In this document: positions 6,709 to 14,126 of the stretch, piece by piece
How the letters are laid out: each line of letters begins with the position of its first letter
Numbering within the stretch: the first letter of the stretch is position 1
Origin: Verrucomicrobiota bacterium
Lineage (GTDB): Bacteria; Verrucomicrobiota; Verrucomicrobiia; Chthoniobacterales; Terrimicrobiaceae
DNA: 16,340 nucleotides
Direction of reading: 5' to 3'
Assembly: GCA_026398285.1 (NCBI GenBank)
Contig: JAPLTI010000251.1
Coordinates: 1 to 16,340, forward strand
The notes under the pieces: generated by a model
Database searches by the model: none
What the model was told of the DNA's origin: nothing
What the model saw: only the letters and a program-made list of their open reading frames with translations
Program-made: the position numbers and the translations under genes

Positions 6709-7470
6709 ATGCTCGCTCTGGAACGCCATCGCAAATTGATCGAATGTCTGAACGCCCGAGGTAGCGTGCGAACCGCAGAGGTCGCCGCCGAACTTGGTGT
6801 TACCGAAGAAACCGTGCGCCGTGATTTTGAGCGTCTGGAAACGGATGGTCAACTCGTGCGCACGCACGGCGGGGCTTTGCGATTGGATGTGAGCCGGCGG
6901 GAGTTCCCTATGCGCGAGCGCATGGCGCAGAATGCATCCGCAAAGGCGCGCATCGCCCGCGCCGCGCTGGCCCGCGTGGCCGAGGGAAGCACAGTTTATT
7001 TTGATGCCAGCACAACCGTCCTTCAACTGGCCGCGATTCTTCCCGACAAGCCGCTCACGGTGATCACGAATTCGCTCCAAGCCGCCCTTTCCCTGGCAGA
7101 AAAAAACCACATTTCCGTGTGTCTTCTCGGCGGTCGCTTGGCGCAGGCTTCGCTCTCCTGCACTGGCTGGGCGGCTATGCAGGGTCTCGAAATGCACCGC
7201 ATCGATGCGGCTTTCATTTCCTGCCGTGGACTCGACCCCTCACTCGGGCTCAGCGACGCCACCGAGGAGCAGGCCCAACTCAAAAGGCAGGTTGTTTTAA
7301 GGACCCCGGAGGTGGTTCTTTTGGCCGATCACACAAAAGCCGGCTTGTCCTCGAGTTTTTTCTTCGCCAAGAATTCCGATGTGGATTTTTGGATCACTGA
7401 TTTTCCCCCGCAGGATGATGTGCGCGATGCTGTCATTTCGCAGGGAGTGCGCTTGGAGGTGGCAGAATGA
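6709..7470 (+). CDS. DeoR-family transcriptional regulator of the rhamnose genes
   Basis: This 253-residue protein has the DeoR-family layout. The N-terminal helix-turn-helix (about 17-56) contains VRTAEVAAELGVTEETVRRD and the family's following LVRTHGGA. The C-terminal half is an isomerase-like sugar-phosphate sensor, with YFDASTTVLQLA (about 103-114), VITNSLQAA, LLGGRL, a variant of the usual family motif (FISCRGLDPSLGLSD), and LLADHTK. These regulators usually repress sugar operons until a phosphorylated intermediate binds. Its place as first gene of the kinase/lut series, divergent from rhaE, suggests it controls the locus and itself; the likely inducer is rhamnulose-1-phosphate or a later product, which is inference. 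Its last four bases overlap the rhaB start (ATGA). Confidence 0.88.
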   Translation: MLALERHRKLIECLNARGSVRTAEVAAELGVTEETVRRDFERLETDGQLVRTHGGALRLDVSRREFPMRERMAQNASAKARIARAALARVAEGSTVYFDASTTVLQLAAILPDKPLTVITNSLQAALSLAEKNHISVCLLGGRLAQASLSCTGWAAMQGLEMHRIDAAFISCRGLDPSLGLSDATEEQAQLKRQVVLRTPEVVLLADHTKAGLSSSFFFAKNSDVDFWITDFPPQDDVRDAVISQGVRLEVAE

Positions 7471-8951
7471 GTGCCGCCCGTAAAACCTTTCTGGCTGTCG
7501 ATCTGGGTGCTTCAGGTGGGCGTGTCATGGCCGGGCATTTCGATGGATCCCGACTCGAAATCGAGGAGGCAGCGCGATTTCCAAACAGTGGCCTGCAAAC
7601 GGCCGACGGCTGGCATTGGGATGCGGAGGGGCTTTTTAAAGAAATCACACAGGGCCTCGCTGCCGCCGGTGAGCGTTTCGGAGGGGATATCGTCTCCGTG
7701 GCGGTTGATACTTGGGGTGTCGACTACGCCTTGATCGGGCGGGATGGCGTGGCTCTCAACGAACCTTGGATGTATCGGGATTCCCGCACGGATGGCATGA
7801 TTCCTGAAGCTGCCCGTCTTGTCGGCGAAGAAAAAATTTGGAGCCGCACGGGGATTCAGCCGCTGTTTTTTAATACGATCTACCAGCTCATGGCTGAGTC
7901 CAGGCTGACGCCGCAGGCATTGAAAAAAGCGCAGAGCCTGCTCTTCATGCCGGATTACCTGAATTATCGGCTTTGTGGCGTTAGGGCCATCGAGCGGACC
8001 ATCGCAAGCACATCCGGCCTCCTCCGCGCGGGCACGGCTGAATGGGATGCCGAACTTGCAGAGACACTCGGAATCCCCACGCAAATCTTGGGAAAGATCA
8101 CCGAACCGGGCGTCATCCTTGGCGAACTTACTGACGCGCTCGCCGCAGCAACAGGTCTGAGGGGCGTCAAAGTCACTACCTGCGGAAGCCACGACACCGC
8201 GTCGGCCGTGGCTGGCGTGCCATCGCGCTCGAACCCTCTCTTTTTGAGCTCCGGCACATGGTCGCTTTTAGGGATCGAGCTCGCCGCGCCGGTCCTCAGC
8301 CAAGAAGCATTCGATGCAAAATTTTCCAACGAACAAGGCCTCGAGGGCACCACGCGCTTCCTAACCAATATCGCAGGCATGTGGCTCCTCCAGGAATGCC
8401 GCCGCGTCTGGGCCGAACAGGGTCATGCGATAGAATATGGCGAAATGGTCGAGATGGCTCGAAACGCCAACGCTGCGGCATTGATCGACCCTGATGCGCC
8501 AGAGTTTGGCAAACCCTGCGACATGCCTCAGGCCATCTTGGACTGGATCAAAAAAACGAACCAACCCACTCCGGCATCCAAGGCCGAAATCATCCGCGTC
8601 ATCCTGGAGAGCCTCGCCGTCAAATACAGCCTCATGATTCAGAGGTTGAAAAACATGATTCCGAATCTGCCGGACACCCTTCAAGTCGTCGGTGGAGGTT
8701 GCCGCAATGCATTGCTCAATCAAATGACCGCCGACGCCACCGGTCTCCGCGTGGAAGCAGGCCCCGTCGAGGCGACGGCTTCGGGCAACATCATCGCCCA
8801 GCTCATCGCCACCGCAGAAATCAAATCCCTCGCTGAGGGACGCGAAATTTTGCGCAATTCCTGCAATCCTCAAATCCACGAGCCTGTTCGCAGCGTAACA
8901 TGGTCTGAGAAGGTCCAGCGTTTCCTCCAAATCCAATCCGCACTTTCATGA
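7467..8951 (+). CDS. rhaB: L-rhamnulokinase, FGGY family
   Basis: This 494-residue kinase phosphorylates L-rhamnulose to L-rhamnulose-1-phosphate with ATP. Rhamnulokinase-specific matches are the phosphate loop VDLGASGGR (11-19), RFPN (37-40), VDTWGVD (80-86), MYRDSR (102-107), GIQPLFFNTIYQL (129-141), MPDYLNYRLCG (161-171), CGSHDTASAV with catalytic base D243, SSGTWSLLG (261-269), and NIAGMWLLQE (301-310). Length matches the family. The start is supported by a strong GGAGG at 7455-7459, 7 bases before the ATG. It overlaps deoR by four bases at its start and lutA by four bases at its end, both as ATGA, so the genes are translationally coupled. Related FGGY kinases such as fuculokinase were considered, but the RFPN and FFNT motifs favour rhaB. 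Confidence 0.93.
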   Translation: MSAARKTFLAVDLGASGGRVMAGHFDGSRLEIEEAARFPNSGLQTADGWHWDAEGLFKEITQGLAAAGERFGGDIVSVAVDTWGVDYALIGRDGVALNEPWMYRDSRTDGMIPEAARLVGEEKIWSRTGIQPLFFNTIYQLMAESRLTPQALKKAQSLLFMPDYLNYRLCGVRAIERTIASTSGLLRAGTAEWDAELAETLGIPTQILGKITEPGVILGELTDALAAATGLRGVKVTTCGSHDTASAVAGVPSRSNPLFLSSGTWSLLGIELAAPVLSQEAFDAKFSNEQGLEGTTRFLTNIAGMWLLQECRRVWAEQGHAIEYGEMVEMARNANAAALIDPDAPEFGKPCDMPQAILDWIKKTNQPTPASKAEIIRVILESLAVKYSLMIQRLKNMIPNLPDTLQVVGGGCRNALLNQMTADATGLRVEAGPVEATASGNIIAQLIATAEIKSLAEGREILRNSCNPQIHEPVRSVTWSEKVQRFLQIQSALS

Positions 8952-9706
8952 CACACAGCCCCTCCCGCCCCAACGGTCGCACCGTTCAGCTTATGGCCAC
9001 CTGCCTCTGCGACGCCTTTTTCGACGATGTAGCAAAAGCGACCGTCGAAGTGCTCGAACATGCCGGCTGCGAAGTCGAATTCCCAGAGAACCAGACCTGC
9101 TGCGGTCAGCCGGCCTTCAACTGCGGCGACTGGCCGGCCTCGCGCGAGGTCATGCGCCACACCACACGCGTCTTTGAGGGGGACAAGCCGGTCATCGTGC
9201 CATCCGGTTCTTGTGCCGCGATGCTCTTCCACGGCGCCCCGCTTGAATTCGAGAAGGAAAAAGACCTCCCGACTGTGCAAAAACTCGCCAACCGCACTTG
9301 GGAGCTTGCCGATTTTCTCGTGAATGGCCTCGGCATCGAAAAATGGCCCGGCCGTTTTCCAGCCCGTATCGCCTTTCACCGCGCTTGCCACACGCGCGGC
9401 ACCGGCAGCGGCGAGGCAGCTCTGAAGCTCCTCCAGTCCATCGACGGCCTTGAGGTGATTCCCTTCGGCGAAGCCGAACAGTGCTGCGGCTTCGGTGGGA
9501 CATTCTCGGTAAGCTTCCCTCATGTTTCCTCGTCCATGGGATGTTTAAAACTTGAGCACATGACAGCGTCCAATCCCGACTTTATAGTCTCCGGAGACAT
9601 GAGCTGCCTCATGCACCTCGGCGGCCTAGCCGATCGCGGCGGGCAGCCGGTCAAAACACTCCACTTCGTGCAAATCCTCCAAAGCGCCCTCCACCGTCAT
9701 GGCTGA
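8948..9706 (+). CDS. lutA: L-lactate oxidation iron-sulfur subunit LutA
   Basis: This 252-residue protein belongs to the LutA/YkgE family of the LutABC L-lactate dehydrogenase complex. It has two cysteine-rich CCG domains: the first has ATCLCDAFF (C19, C21) and QTCCGQPAFNCGD (C51, C52), the second has HRACHTRGTG and AEQCCGFGGTFSVSFP (about 178-193). Such domains bind Fe-S clusters and pass electrons from the oxidised 2-hydroxyacid. It is cytosolic, with no signal peptide. The start overlaps the rhaB stop and there is no clear Shine-Dalgarno site, which suggests re-initiation after rhaB. The end overlaps lutB by eight bases. Its place after rhaB suggests its substrate is the L-lactate made from lactaldehyde by RhaW. 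Confidence 0.9.
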   Translation: MTHSPSRPNGRTVQLMATCLCDAFFDDVAKATVEVLEHAGCEVEFPENQTCCGQPAFNCGDWPASREVMRHTTRVFEGDKPVIVPSGSCAAMLFHGAPLEFEKEKDLPTVQKLANRTWELADFLVNGLGIEKWPGRFPARIAFHRACHTRGTGSGEAALKLLQSIDGLEVIPFGEAEQCCGFGGTFSVSFPHVSSSMGCLKLEHMTASNPDFIVSGDMSCLMHLGGLADRGGQPVKTLHFVQILQSALHRHG

Positions 9707-11087
9707 ACAAAAAGTCGAACTCTTCGCCCGCCGCCTCGACCGGGGCGTTCAACAAGCCGTCCACAGCAACAGCGCCGCCGGCACAGAGAAGCGTTACACC
9801 GTTCTTGGCACGGACTACTCAGCCCCCGACGATCTCCGCCGCCTCGCCGGCCAGATCCGCCAGCACGCGATCGAGCACCTCGATACCTACCTCGAGCAAG
9901 CCGAGCAAAGCCTGAAACGCCAGGGTGCCCATGTCCACTACGCCGTCACTGCGGAGGACGCCTGCCGCGCCGTGTCGGATATTCTTCAGAAAGCCGGCGC
10001 CAAAAAGGTCGTGAAGTCGAAGAGTATGATCTCCGAGGAGATTCATCTGAACGACCACCTCGGCTCCGTGGGCATCGAGTCCGTCGAGACCGACCTCGGC
10101 GAATACATCATCCAGATCGATGGCGACCACCCCAGCCACATCGTCAAGCCGATCATCCACAAAAACCGGCGCGATATCGCGAAGAGCTTCGAGCGCGAAG
10201 GCCTCGGCGACTACAACGACGACCCGGAAACAATCACTCGCCGCGCCCGCGTTTTCATGCGGGACAAATACCTGCAAGCGGATGCCGGTATCACCGGCGC
10301 GAACTTTGTCTCAGCCGAGACTGGTCGCCTCGTGCTGGTCACCAACGAAGGTAATTCCCGCTTCTGCCTCGCCGCGCCGAAAATCCACATCGCCCTCGTG
10401 GGAATCGAAAAAGTCATCCCCTCGGATGCCGAACTCGCCGTTCTTCTGAACCTTCTCGGCCGCTCCGCTACCGGCCAGCAACTCACTGTCTACACCGAGT
10501 TCATCAACGGCCCCGCCCGCACCGACAGGCCCTCCGGCCCGCAGGAGATGCATGTGATCTTTGTGGACAACGAGCGCTCGCAGATTCTCGCCTCCGACTG
10601 CCGTGAAATCCTGCGCTGCATCCGCTGCGGCGCCTGTTTGAATGTCTGTCCCGTTTACCGCCAAGCCTCCGGCCACGCCTACCGCAGTGTTTATCCCGGT
10701 CCGGTGGGAGCCGTTCTCTCGCCTCTTCTCGCTGGCAAAAACTTCAAACAACTCGCCGATCTACCCAAAGCCTCCAGCCTTTGCGGCGCCTGCAATGAAG
10801 TCTGTCCGGTGGATATCCCCATCCCCGACCTGCTGCTCAAACTCCGCAACCGCGGTCACGAGGAACACGCCCCGTCGCCTGGCACCCCACCCATGGGCGC
10901 ATTTGCCAAGCTGGCCTCCAGCCCGATGCTTTGGCGCTTCGCGATGAAGAGCAACAAGGTAATGAACCTCGTCCCGCTGGAAAAACTTCCGCTTCCCTAC
11001 CTGCAACCCTGGCTGAAAACCCGCACGCTCCCCGAGTGGCGCGGCGGTGAGTTCCGCTCCTGGATGAAAGACCGCCGTAAAAAATGA
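9699..11087 (+). CDS. lutB: L-lactate oxidation iron-sulfur subunit LutB
   Basis: This 462-residue protein has the LutB layout: an N-terminal LUD domain (about 65-295) with the typical VKSKSMISEEIHLN, ADAGITGANFVSAETG and LVTNEGNSR, then a ferredoxin-like pair of 4Fe-4S motifs. The first cluster motif is CIRCGACLNVCP (C307, C310, C313, C317); the second is CGACNEVCPVDIP (C362, C365, C369, plus P370). The C-terminal region contains FRSWMKDRRKK. LutB links the lactate-oxidising subunits to the electron acceptor chain. All cluster cysteines are present and the length is normal. The start ATG lies inside the end of lutA, and its own stop overlaps the lutC start (ATGA at 11084-11087). Confidence 0.93.
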   Translation: MAEQKVELFARRLDRGVQQAVHSNSAAGTEKRYTVLGTDYSAPDDLRRLAGQIRQHAIEHLDTYLEQAEQSLKRQGAHVHYAVTAEDACRAVSDILQKAGAKKVVKSKSMISEEIHLNDHLGSVGIESVETDLGEYIIQIDGDHPSHIVKPIIHKNRRDIAKSFEREGLGDYNDDPETITRRARVFMRDKYLQADAGITGANFVSAETGRLVLVTNEGNSRFCLAAPKIHIALVGIEKVIPSDAELAVLLNLLGRSATGQQLTVYTEFINGPARTDRPSGPQEMHVIFVDNERSQILASDCREILRCIRCGACLNVCPVYRQASGHAYRSVYPGPVGAVLSPLLAGKNFKQLADLPKASSLCGACNEVCPVDIPIPDLLLKLRNRGHEEHAPSPGTPPMGAFAKLASSPMLWRFAMKSNKVMNLVPLEKLPLPYLQPWLKTRTLPEWRGGEFRSWMKDRRKK

Positions 11088-11692
11088 GCACCGCCCGCGA
11101 ACAAATCTTCTCCAGCGTCCGTGCAGCCCTCGCTCCGTTGCCCGAACGCACCGCCCGCCCTGTTTTCTCAAAAGATGTCGCCGAGCCGCACTGGCTGGCA
11201 GCCGAGGCGGATTCCCTCGCCCTCTTCCAGAAACGGGCCGAAGCCACCGGCACAAAATGCTTCACCGACATGGAGTCCTGCGCCGCTTGGCTTCGCAGCC
11301 AAGGCGTCCGCACCGTCTACATTCCAGCCCCGCTGACCCGCCTTGCCGCGCTCTGTTCGGAATTCTCTGAAGTCACTTCCGAATACACCCGCGCCAGAGT
11401 CAACGAGATCGACGCCGCTTTCACGCCGGCCGCTGGCGCCATTGCAGAATCCGGTTCCATCATTCTCAGCGACGAATCGACTCCCGACCGCCTTGCCGCT
11501 CTTGCCCCGTGGCATCACATCGCCTTGGTAAGCCGCGCCGAGATTCACCGCACCATCGCCGATGCCCTCGCCGCCATGCCGGACGATCCCAACCTCATCT
11601 GGGTGACGGGTCCATCCAAGACGGCCGATGTCGAAGGCATCCTCATCCAAGGCGTCCACGGCCCCGGCGCCCAAGCGTGTTTGATCCTTTAA
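11084..11692 (+). CDS. lutC: L-lactate oxidation subunit LutC
   Basis: This 202-residue protein has a single LUD domain, the hallmark of LutC/YkgG. The family pattern appears in VNEIDAAFTPAAGAIAESGS (about 101-120), followed by a LAALAPWHHIALVSRAEI segment and the C-terminal VHGPGAQACLIL. Together with LutA and LutB it forms the cytoplasmic L-lactate-to-pyruvate oxidising complex known from Bacillus subtilis. It starts on the lutB stop. The next gene very probably starts on a GTG inside its last codons. The three lut genes are complete and in the usual order. Confidence 0.9.
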   Translation: MSTAREQIFSSVRAALAPLPERTARPVFSKDVAEPHWLAAEADSLALFQKRAEATGTKCFTDMESCAAWLRSQGVRTVYIPAPLTRLAALCSEFSEVTSEYTRARVNEIDAAFTPAAGAIAESGSIILSDESTPDRLAALAPWHHIALVSRAEIHRTIADALAAMPDDPNLIWVTGPSKTADVEGILIQGVHGPGAQACLIL

Positions 11693-13605
11693 AAATTCCG
11701 ACCCGCCGAGTCAGTCAGGCTCTTTATCTGGCGGCTTTTTCCGTCCTCTTCGCGATCCCCACAGCCCGCGCGTTCGACCCCTCAGTGGCGCCCACGGCGG
11801 AAGACCGCCGCAAGGTGCTCGAGCAGGGATTCGCCGCATCGCTTAAGGAACTCGAAAGCGCACTGACCAGTGCCTACAGCCCTGAAAAAAACGCCTCCTC
11901 CGCAAAGAATGCCGCTTTCGTGCAGTGGATGGACCTCTGGCGCTGGTGCGAACTGCTTTCGAGGGATGTCGCATCCGAGGAGCGCGCTCTCGTGCAGCGC
12001 CATTTCCTCCGCCGGAGCGGCTCGGGTGAAATCATCCTCTGTCCGCCGGGAGTCGTGCCACCACCGGATGCCGCACCGCTACGCCCGGAAGAGGTCGCCG
12101 CATTGAACTCAGCGTCGAATGTGCGCCAGGCCGTTTCCGAAAAGCTTCTCCCTCCGGGTGCACCCTCCACAGCTGGCCAGCTCGGCGACATTGCCGGCAC
12201 ACCACTCACCTCCGCGATCATGGCCGATCCTGAGATTCTGCGCTCATTCCTTTCCACATGGGACTCGCGGGATTTCGCCCCGCTCGTCTTGAAAAACCTC
12301 CGCTCCATCCACGAGGCGCATCCCTCGAAATGGCGCGAATATGCCGACCTAGCCATCGCCATCTCCGTGGTGAACGACTCCGCGCTGCCTCCCCACTGGC
12401 CCCACCAGCAGGTCCGTCCCGATCTGGTGCCTAAGGACATTCCATCGGCCTCAGAGCAATTCAGCCGATGTTTGGATGCCAATGAGCGCGGTCGACTCCT
12501 CCTCAACCTGCGCCGCTTCACCGCTGGCCAACTGACTTTTGTTGTCGATGCCTTCCTTCCTCCCTCCGAGACCGCCTGGGCCCAAGAAAAAATTTCGTTC
12601 CATGTCGGAGTCTTCGGCCGTGCCTTCAGATCGATCCGCTACCGCGAAGACCGCATCAAACAAGGACGCTTCTTTTGGACCCAGAGCCCCTACACCTTCG
12701 CCGCCATCCAAAAAAACGGCGGCATCTGCATCGACCAGGCCTACTTCGCCGCCTACACCGGCAAGGCGCTCGGCCTCCCCACCGTTCTCTTCAATGGCCA
12801 AGGCAGCAACGGTGGCCACGCCTGGTTCGGATACATGGGTGCTCCGAACAAATGGGAACTCGATTGCGGGCGCGACCCCGAGCAGAACCTCGTCACCGGC
12901 ATCGCCTTCGATCCCCGCACATGGGAACCGGTGAGCGACCACGACCTCCGCCAACTCGCTGCCCGCTTCCGCAGCACCCCGGCATTCCTCGCCTCGACGA
13001 ACGACCTCGCCATGGCACGCATCTTTTTGAAATCCGGCGACACCGCCCGCGCCGCCGCCGCGCTTGAAAATGCCACACGCACCTGCGCGCAAAATCCCGA
13101 CGCCTGGATGCGATGGACTGAGTTTCTGGAGACATCCGGCGCCCCCCTCGAGCGCCGCATTCGCGTCCACGAACAGGCCGCAAAAGCCCTCTCCCGCGAC
13201 CCCGACTCCAAAGTCGTCCATCAAAAAGCCGTCGCCGCCCTGCTGCGCCAAAGCGGAAATTCCGCCCAAGCCACAGCCGCCGAGCAGCGCATCCTTTCCC
13301 AAAACCTCGGCAAGCGCGCCGATCTCAGCTGCGAAGCCGCCGCTTCCCGCGTCCGCGAGGCCCTCGCCACCGAAGGCATCGACCAAGCCGCCCTCGTCTT
13401 CCACTCCCAACTCCGCACCATCGGAAAAACAGGCGGCGGCAATTTCGTAAAAGAAGTCGGCATCCCCTTCGTCAGCGCCCTCATCGAAAAAGGCCAAAAA
13501 TCCCGCGCCCTCCGCACCGTCGAAATCATGCGCCAGCAATTCGCCCCCCAAACCGGCAGCCCCCTCGACCTCGTCCTCAAAGAAATGAGCCGCGAGTGCA
13601 AGTGA
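11677..13605 (+). CDS. Secreted transglutaminase-like protein in the lut operon, function unknown
   Basis: I chose the GTG at 11677, giving 642 residues, because it places a good signal peptide at the N-terminus (RRVSQALYLAAFSVLFAIP, cut near ARA at about 32); the frame is open further upstream only as out-of-frame lutC. The middle of the protein carries a transglutaminase-like papain-fold triad: C351 in NGGICIDQAYFAAYTG, H381 in NGGHAWFGY, and D396 in WELDCGRD. Such domains are thiol peptidases or amide-transferring enzymes. The C-terminal third (about 440-640) is alanine-rich and helical with TPR-like spacing. Its start overlaps lutC, so it seems translated with the rhamnose/lactate genes, though its product should be exported. 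A link with rhamnose-polymer breakdown or cell wall work is speculation. Confidence 0.72.
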   Translation: MFDPLKIPTRRVSQALYLAAFSVLFAIPTARAFDPSVAPTAEDRRKVLEQGFAASLKELESALTSAYSPEKNASSAKNAAFVQWMDLWRWCELLSRDVASEERALVQRHFLRRSGSGEIILCPPGVVPPPDAAPLRPEEVAALNSASNVRQAVSEKLLPPGAPSTAGQLGDIAGTPLTSAIMADPEILRSFLSTWDSRDFAPLVLKNLRSIHEAHPSKWREYADLAIAISVVNDSALPPHWPHQQVRPDLVPKDIPSASEQFSRCLDANERGRLLLNLRRFTAGQLTFVVDAFLPPSETAWAQEKISFHVGVFGRAFRSIRYREDRIKQGRFFWTQSPYTFAAIQKNGGICIDQAYFAAYTGKALGLPTVLFNGQGSNGGHAWFGYMGAPNKWELDCGRDPEQNLVTGIAFDPRTWEPVSDHDLRQLAARFRSTPAFLASTNDLAMARIFLKSGDTARAAAALENATRTCAQNPDAWMRWTEFLETSGAPLERRIRVHEQAAKALSRDPDSKVVHQKAVAALLRQSGNSAQATAAEQRILSQNLGKRADLSCEAAASRVREALATEGIDQAALVFHSQLRTIGKTGGGNFVKEVGIPFVSALIEKGQKSRALRTVEIMRQQFAPQTGSPLDLVLKEMSRECK

Positions 13606-13675
13606 GTCTAAAATAGGTTGCACGGCTATCTTGGTCGTAAAAGGCGACTGCTGATATGTCCTGCCGCAGCCGCGC

Positions 13676-13746
13676 AGTATAAAGGCGGACCCGTCACGCC
13701 GTAGGCGCGTAGCGCGAAGGCAGAAGCCACTCATTCCCGCTTTTTT
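13676..13746. repeat. GC-rich palindromic intergenic element, possible dispersed repeat
   Basis: The gap 13606-13826 has no gene I can support. This part of it holds two nested inverted repeats: GGCGGACCCGTCACGCC (GGCG/CGCC arms, 13684-13700) and CGCG-TAG-CGCG (13706-13716), and ends in a six-T run at 13741-13746. The look is that of a REP-like dispersed palindromic element; the T run could also help end the upstream transcript, but no strong stem lies directly before it. Copy number elsewhere in the genome is unknown, so the repeat label is tentative. A smaller stem GTCG/CGAC lies at 13634-13648. Confidence 0.35.
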
Positions 13747-13755
13747 ACCGTTCAG

Positions 13756-13787
13756 CAGGCGAATTCAACCGCTCGTTGAATTGCCTG
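13756..13787. other. Long hairpin with a single bulged base before the secreted-protein genes
   Basis: CAGGC(G)AATTCAAC, a five-base loop and GTTGAATTGCCTG form a 13-base-pair stem with one bulged G at 13761. It is followed by only TTTA, so it is a poor intrinsic terminator on the plus strand. It lies about 40 bases before the ATG of the small LPP20-like gene, so it might end the transglutaminase transcript, protect RNA, or act as a protein-binding site. Confidence 0.5.
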
Positions 13788-13814
13788 TTTACGCGTAGGG
13801 ATCGCTCTCATAAT
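13786..13814 (+). promoter_or_regulatory. Possible promoter for the LPP20-like gene
   Basis: TGTTTA (13786-13791) and CATAAT (13809-13814) are spaced by 17 bases. The second box matches the bacterial -10 consensus at five of six positions; the first is a weak -35. Transcription would start only a few bases before the ATG at 13827, giving a nearly leaderless message. The evidence is pattern only. Confidence 0.3.
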
Positions 13815-13826
13815 TTCGGCGCTGTT

Positions 13827-14084
13827 ATGAAAAAAATCCCGCATTTCCTCCTTGTCGCGTCTCTCGCAGCGTCATCCGGCCTTCTTTTGCCATCCGTCGT
13901 GCAAGCCGCAGTCAAGCCCACCGAAGAATCCGCTCCCAAACTTCCTGAGATTTGGCAGAAGGCTGGGCCGCGCGAGCGCCTCAAGGCAACACGCGCCGCA
14001 GAGCTCGATGCCGAGCGCATCTATGGCCTCGAAGTCGATTCCGAGACCACCATCGCACCAACAGCCGATCAAGACCTGCAGTAA
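13827..14084 (+). CDS. Small secreted LPP20-like protein, probably truncated
   Basis: This 85-residue protein starts at the ATG at 13827, chosen because MKKIPHFLLVASLAASSG is a clear signal peptide start with cleavage near VVQA (about 27). The mature part contains KATRAAELDAERIYGLEVDS (about 54-73) followed by ETTI, which resembles the helix-strand core of LPP20-family proteins, where I recall a longer form of the type RAAELDAYRKLAERIYG. Relative to that, about five residues seem missing in the middle, and the protein stops soon after, at ADQDLQ, where the family continues for many more residues. It lacks a lipobox cysteine. It precedes a FlgO/CsgG-like protein, a common partner of LPP20. It may be a shortened gene or a remnant; the family assignment is from memory. 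Confidence 0.55.
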   Translation: MKKIPHFLLVASLAASSGLLLPSVVQAAVKPTEESAPKLPEIWQKAGPRERLKATRAAELDAERIYGLEVDSETTIAPTADQDLQ

Positions 14085-14087
14085 AAA

Positions 14088-14115
14088 AAGTAAGAAGTCA
14101 GAAGTATGAAGTAGG
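14088..14115 (+). repeat. Tandem heptamer array, four units of AAGTNNG
   Basis: Four contiguous 7-base units follow the stop of the LPP20-like gene: AAGTAAG, AAGTCAG, AAGTATG and AAGTAGG. AAGT and the final G are invariant and only positions 5-6 vary. The array ends 11 bases before the ATG of the next gene. Two related but more degenerate arrays in the opposite orientation lie at 14176-14200 and 15233-15264. Confidence 0.75.
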
Positions 14116-14126
14116 AAACCAAACCG

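Noticed and set aside
5559..6764. Long plus-strand open frame of about 400 codons opposite rhaE
   Set aside because: It is the antisense shadow of the class II aldolase gene; its translation is low in sense-like motifs while the minus strand has clear zinc-site motifs.
12451..13734. Long minus-strand open frame opposite the transglutaminase-like gene
   Set aside because: It is glycine/alanine-rich antisense translation of GC-rich codons; the plus strand has the signal peptide and catalytic triad.
13756..13787. Integron attC-like site suggested by the long stem with a bulged base
   Set aside because: The outer core GTTRRRY/RYYYAAC boxes are not in the right place, there is no integrase or cassette array, and the stem is too short and too perfect.
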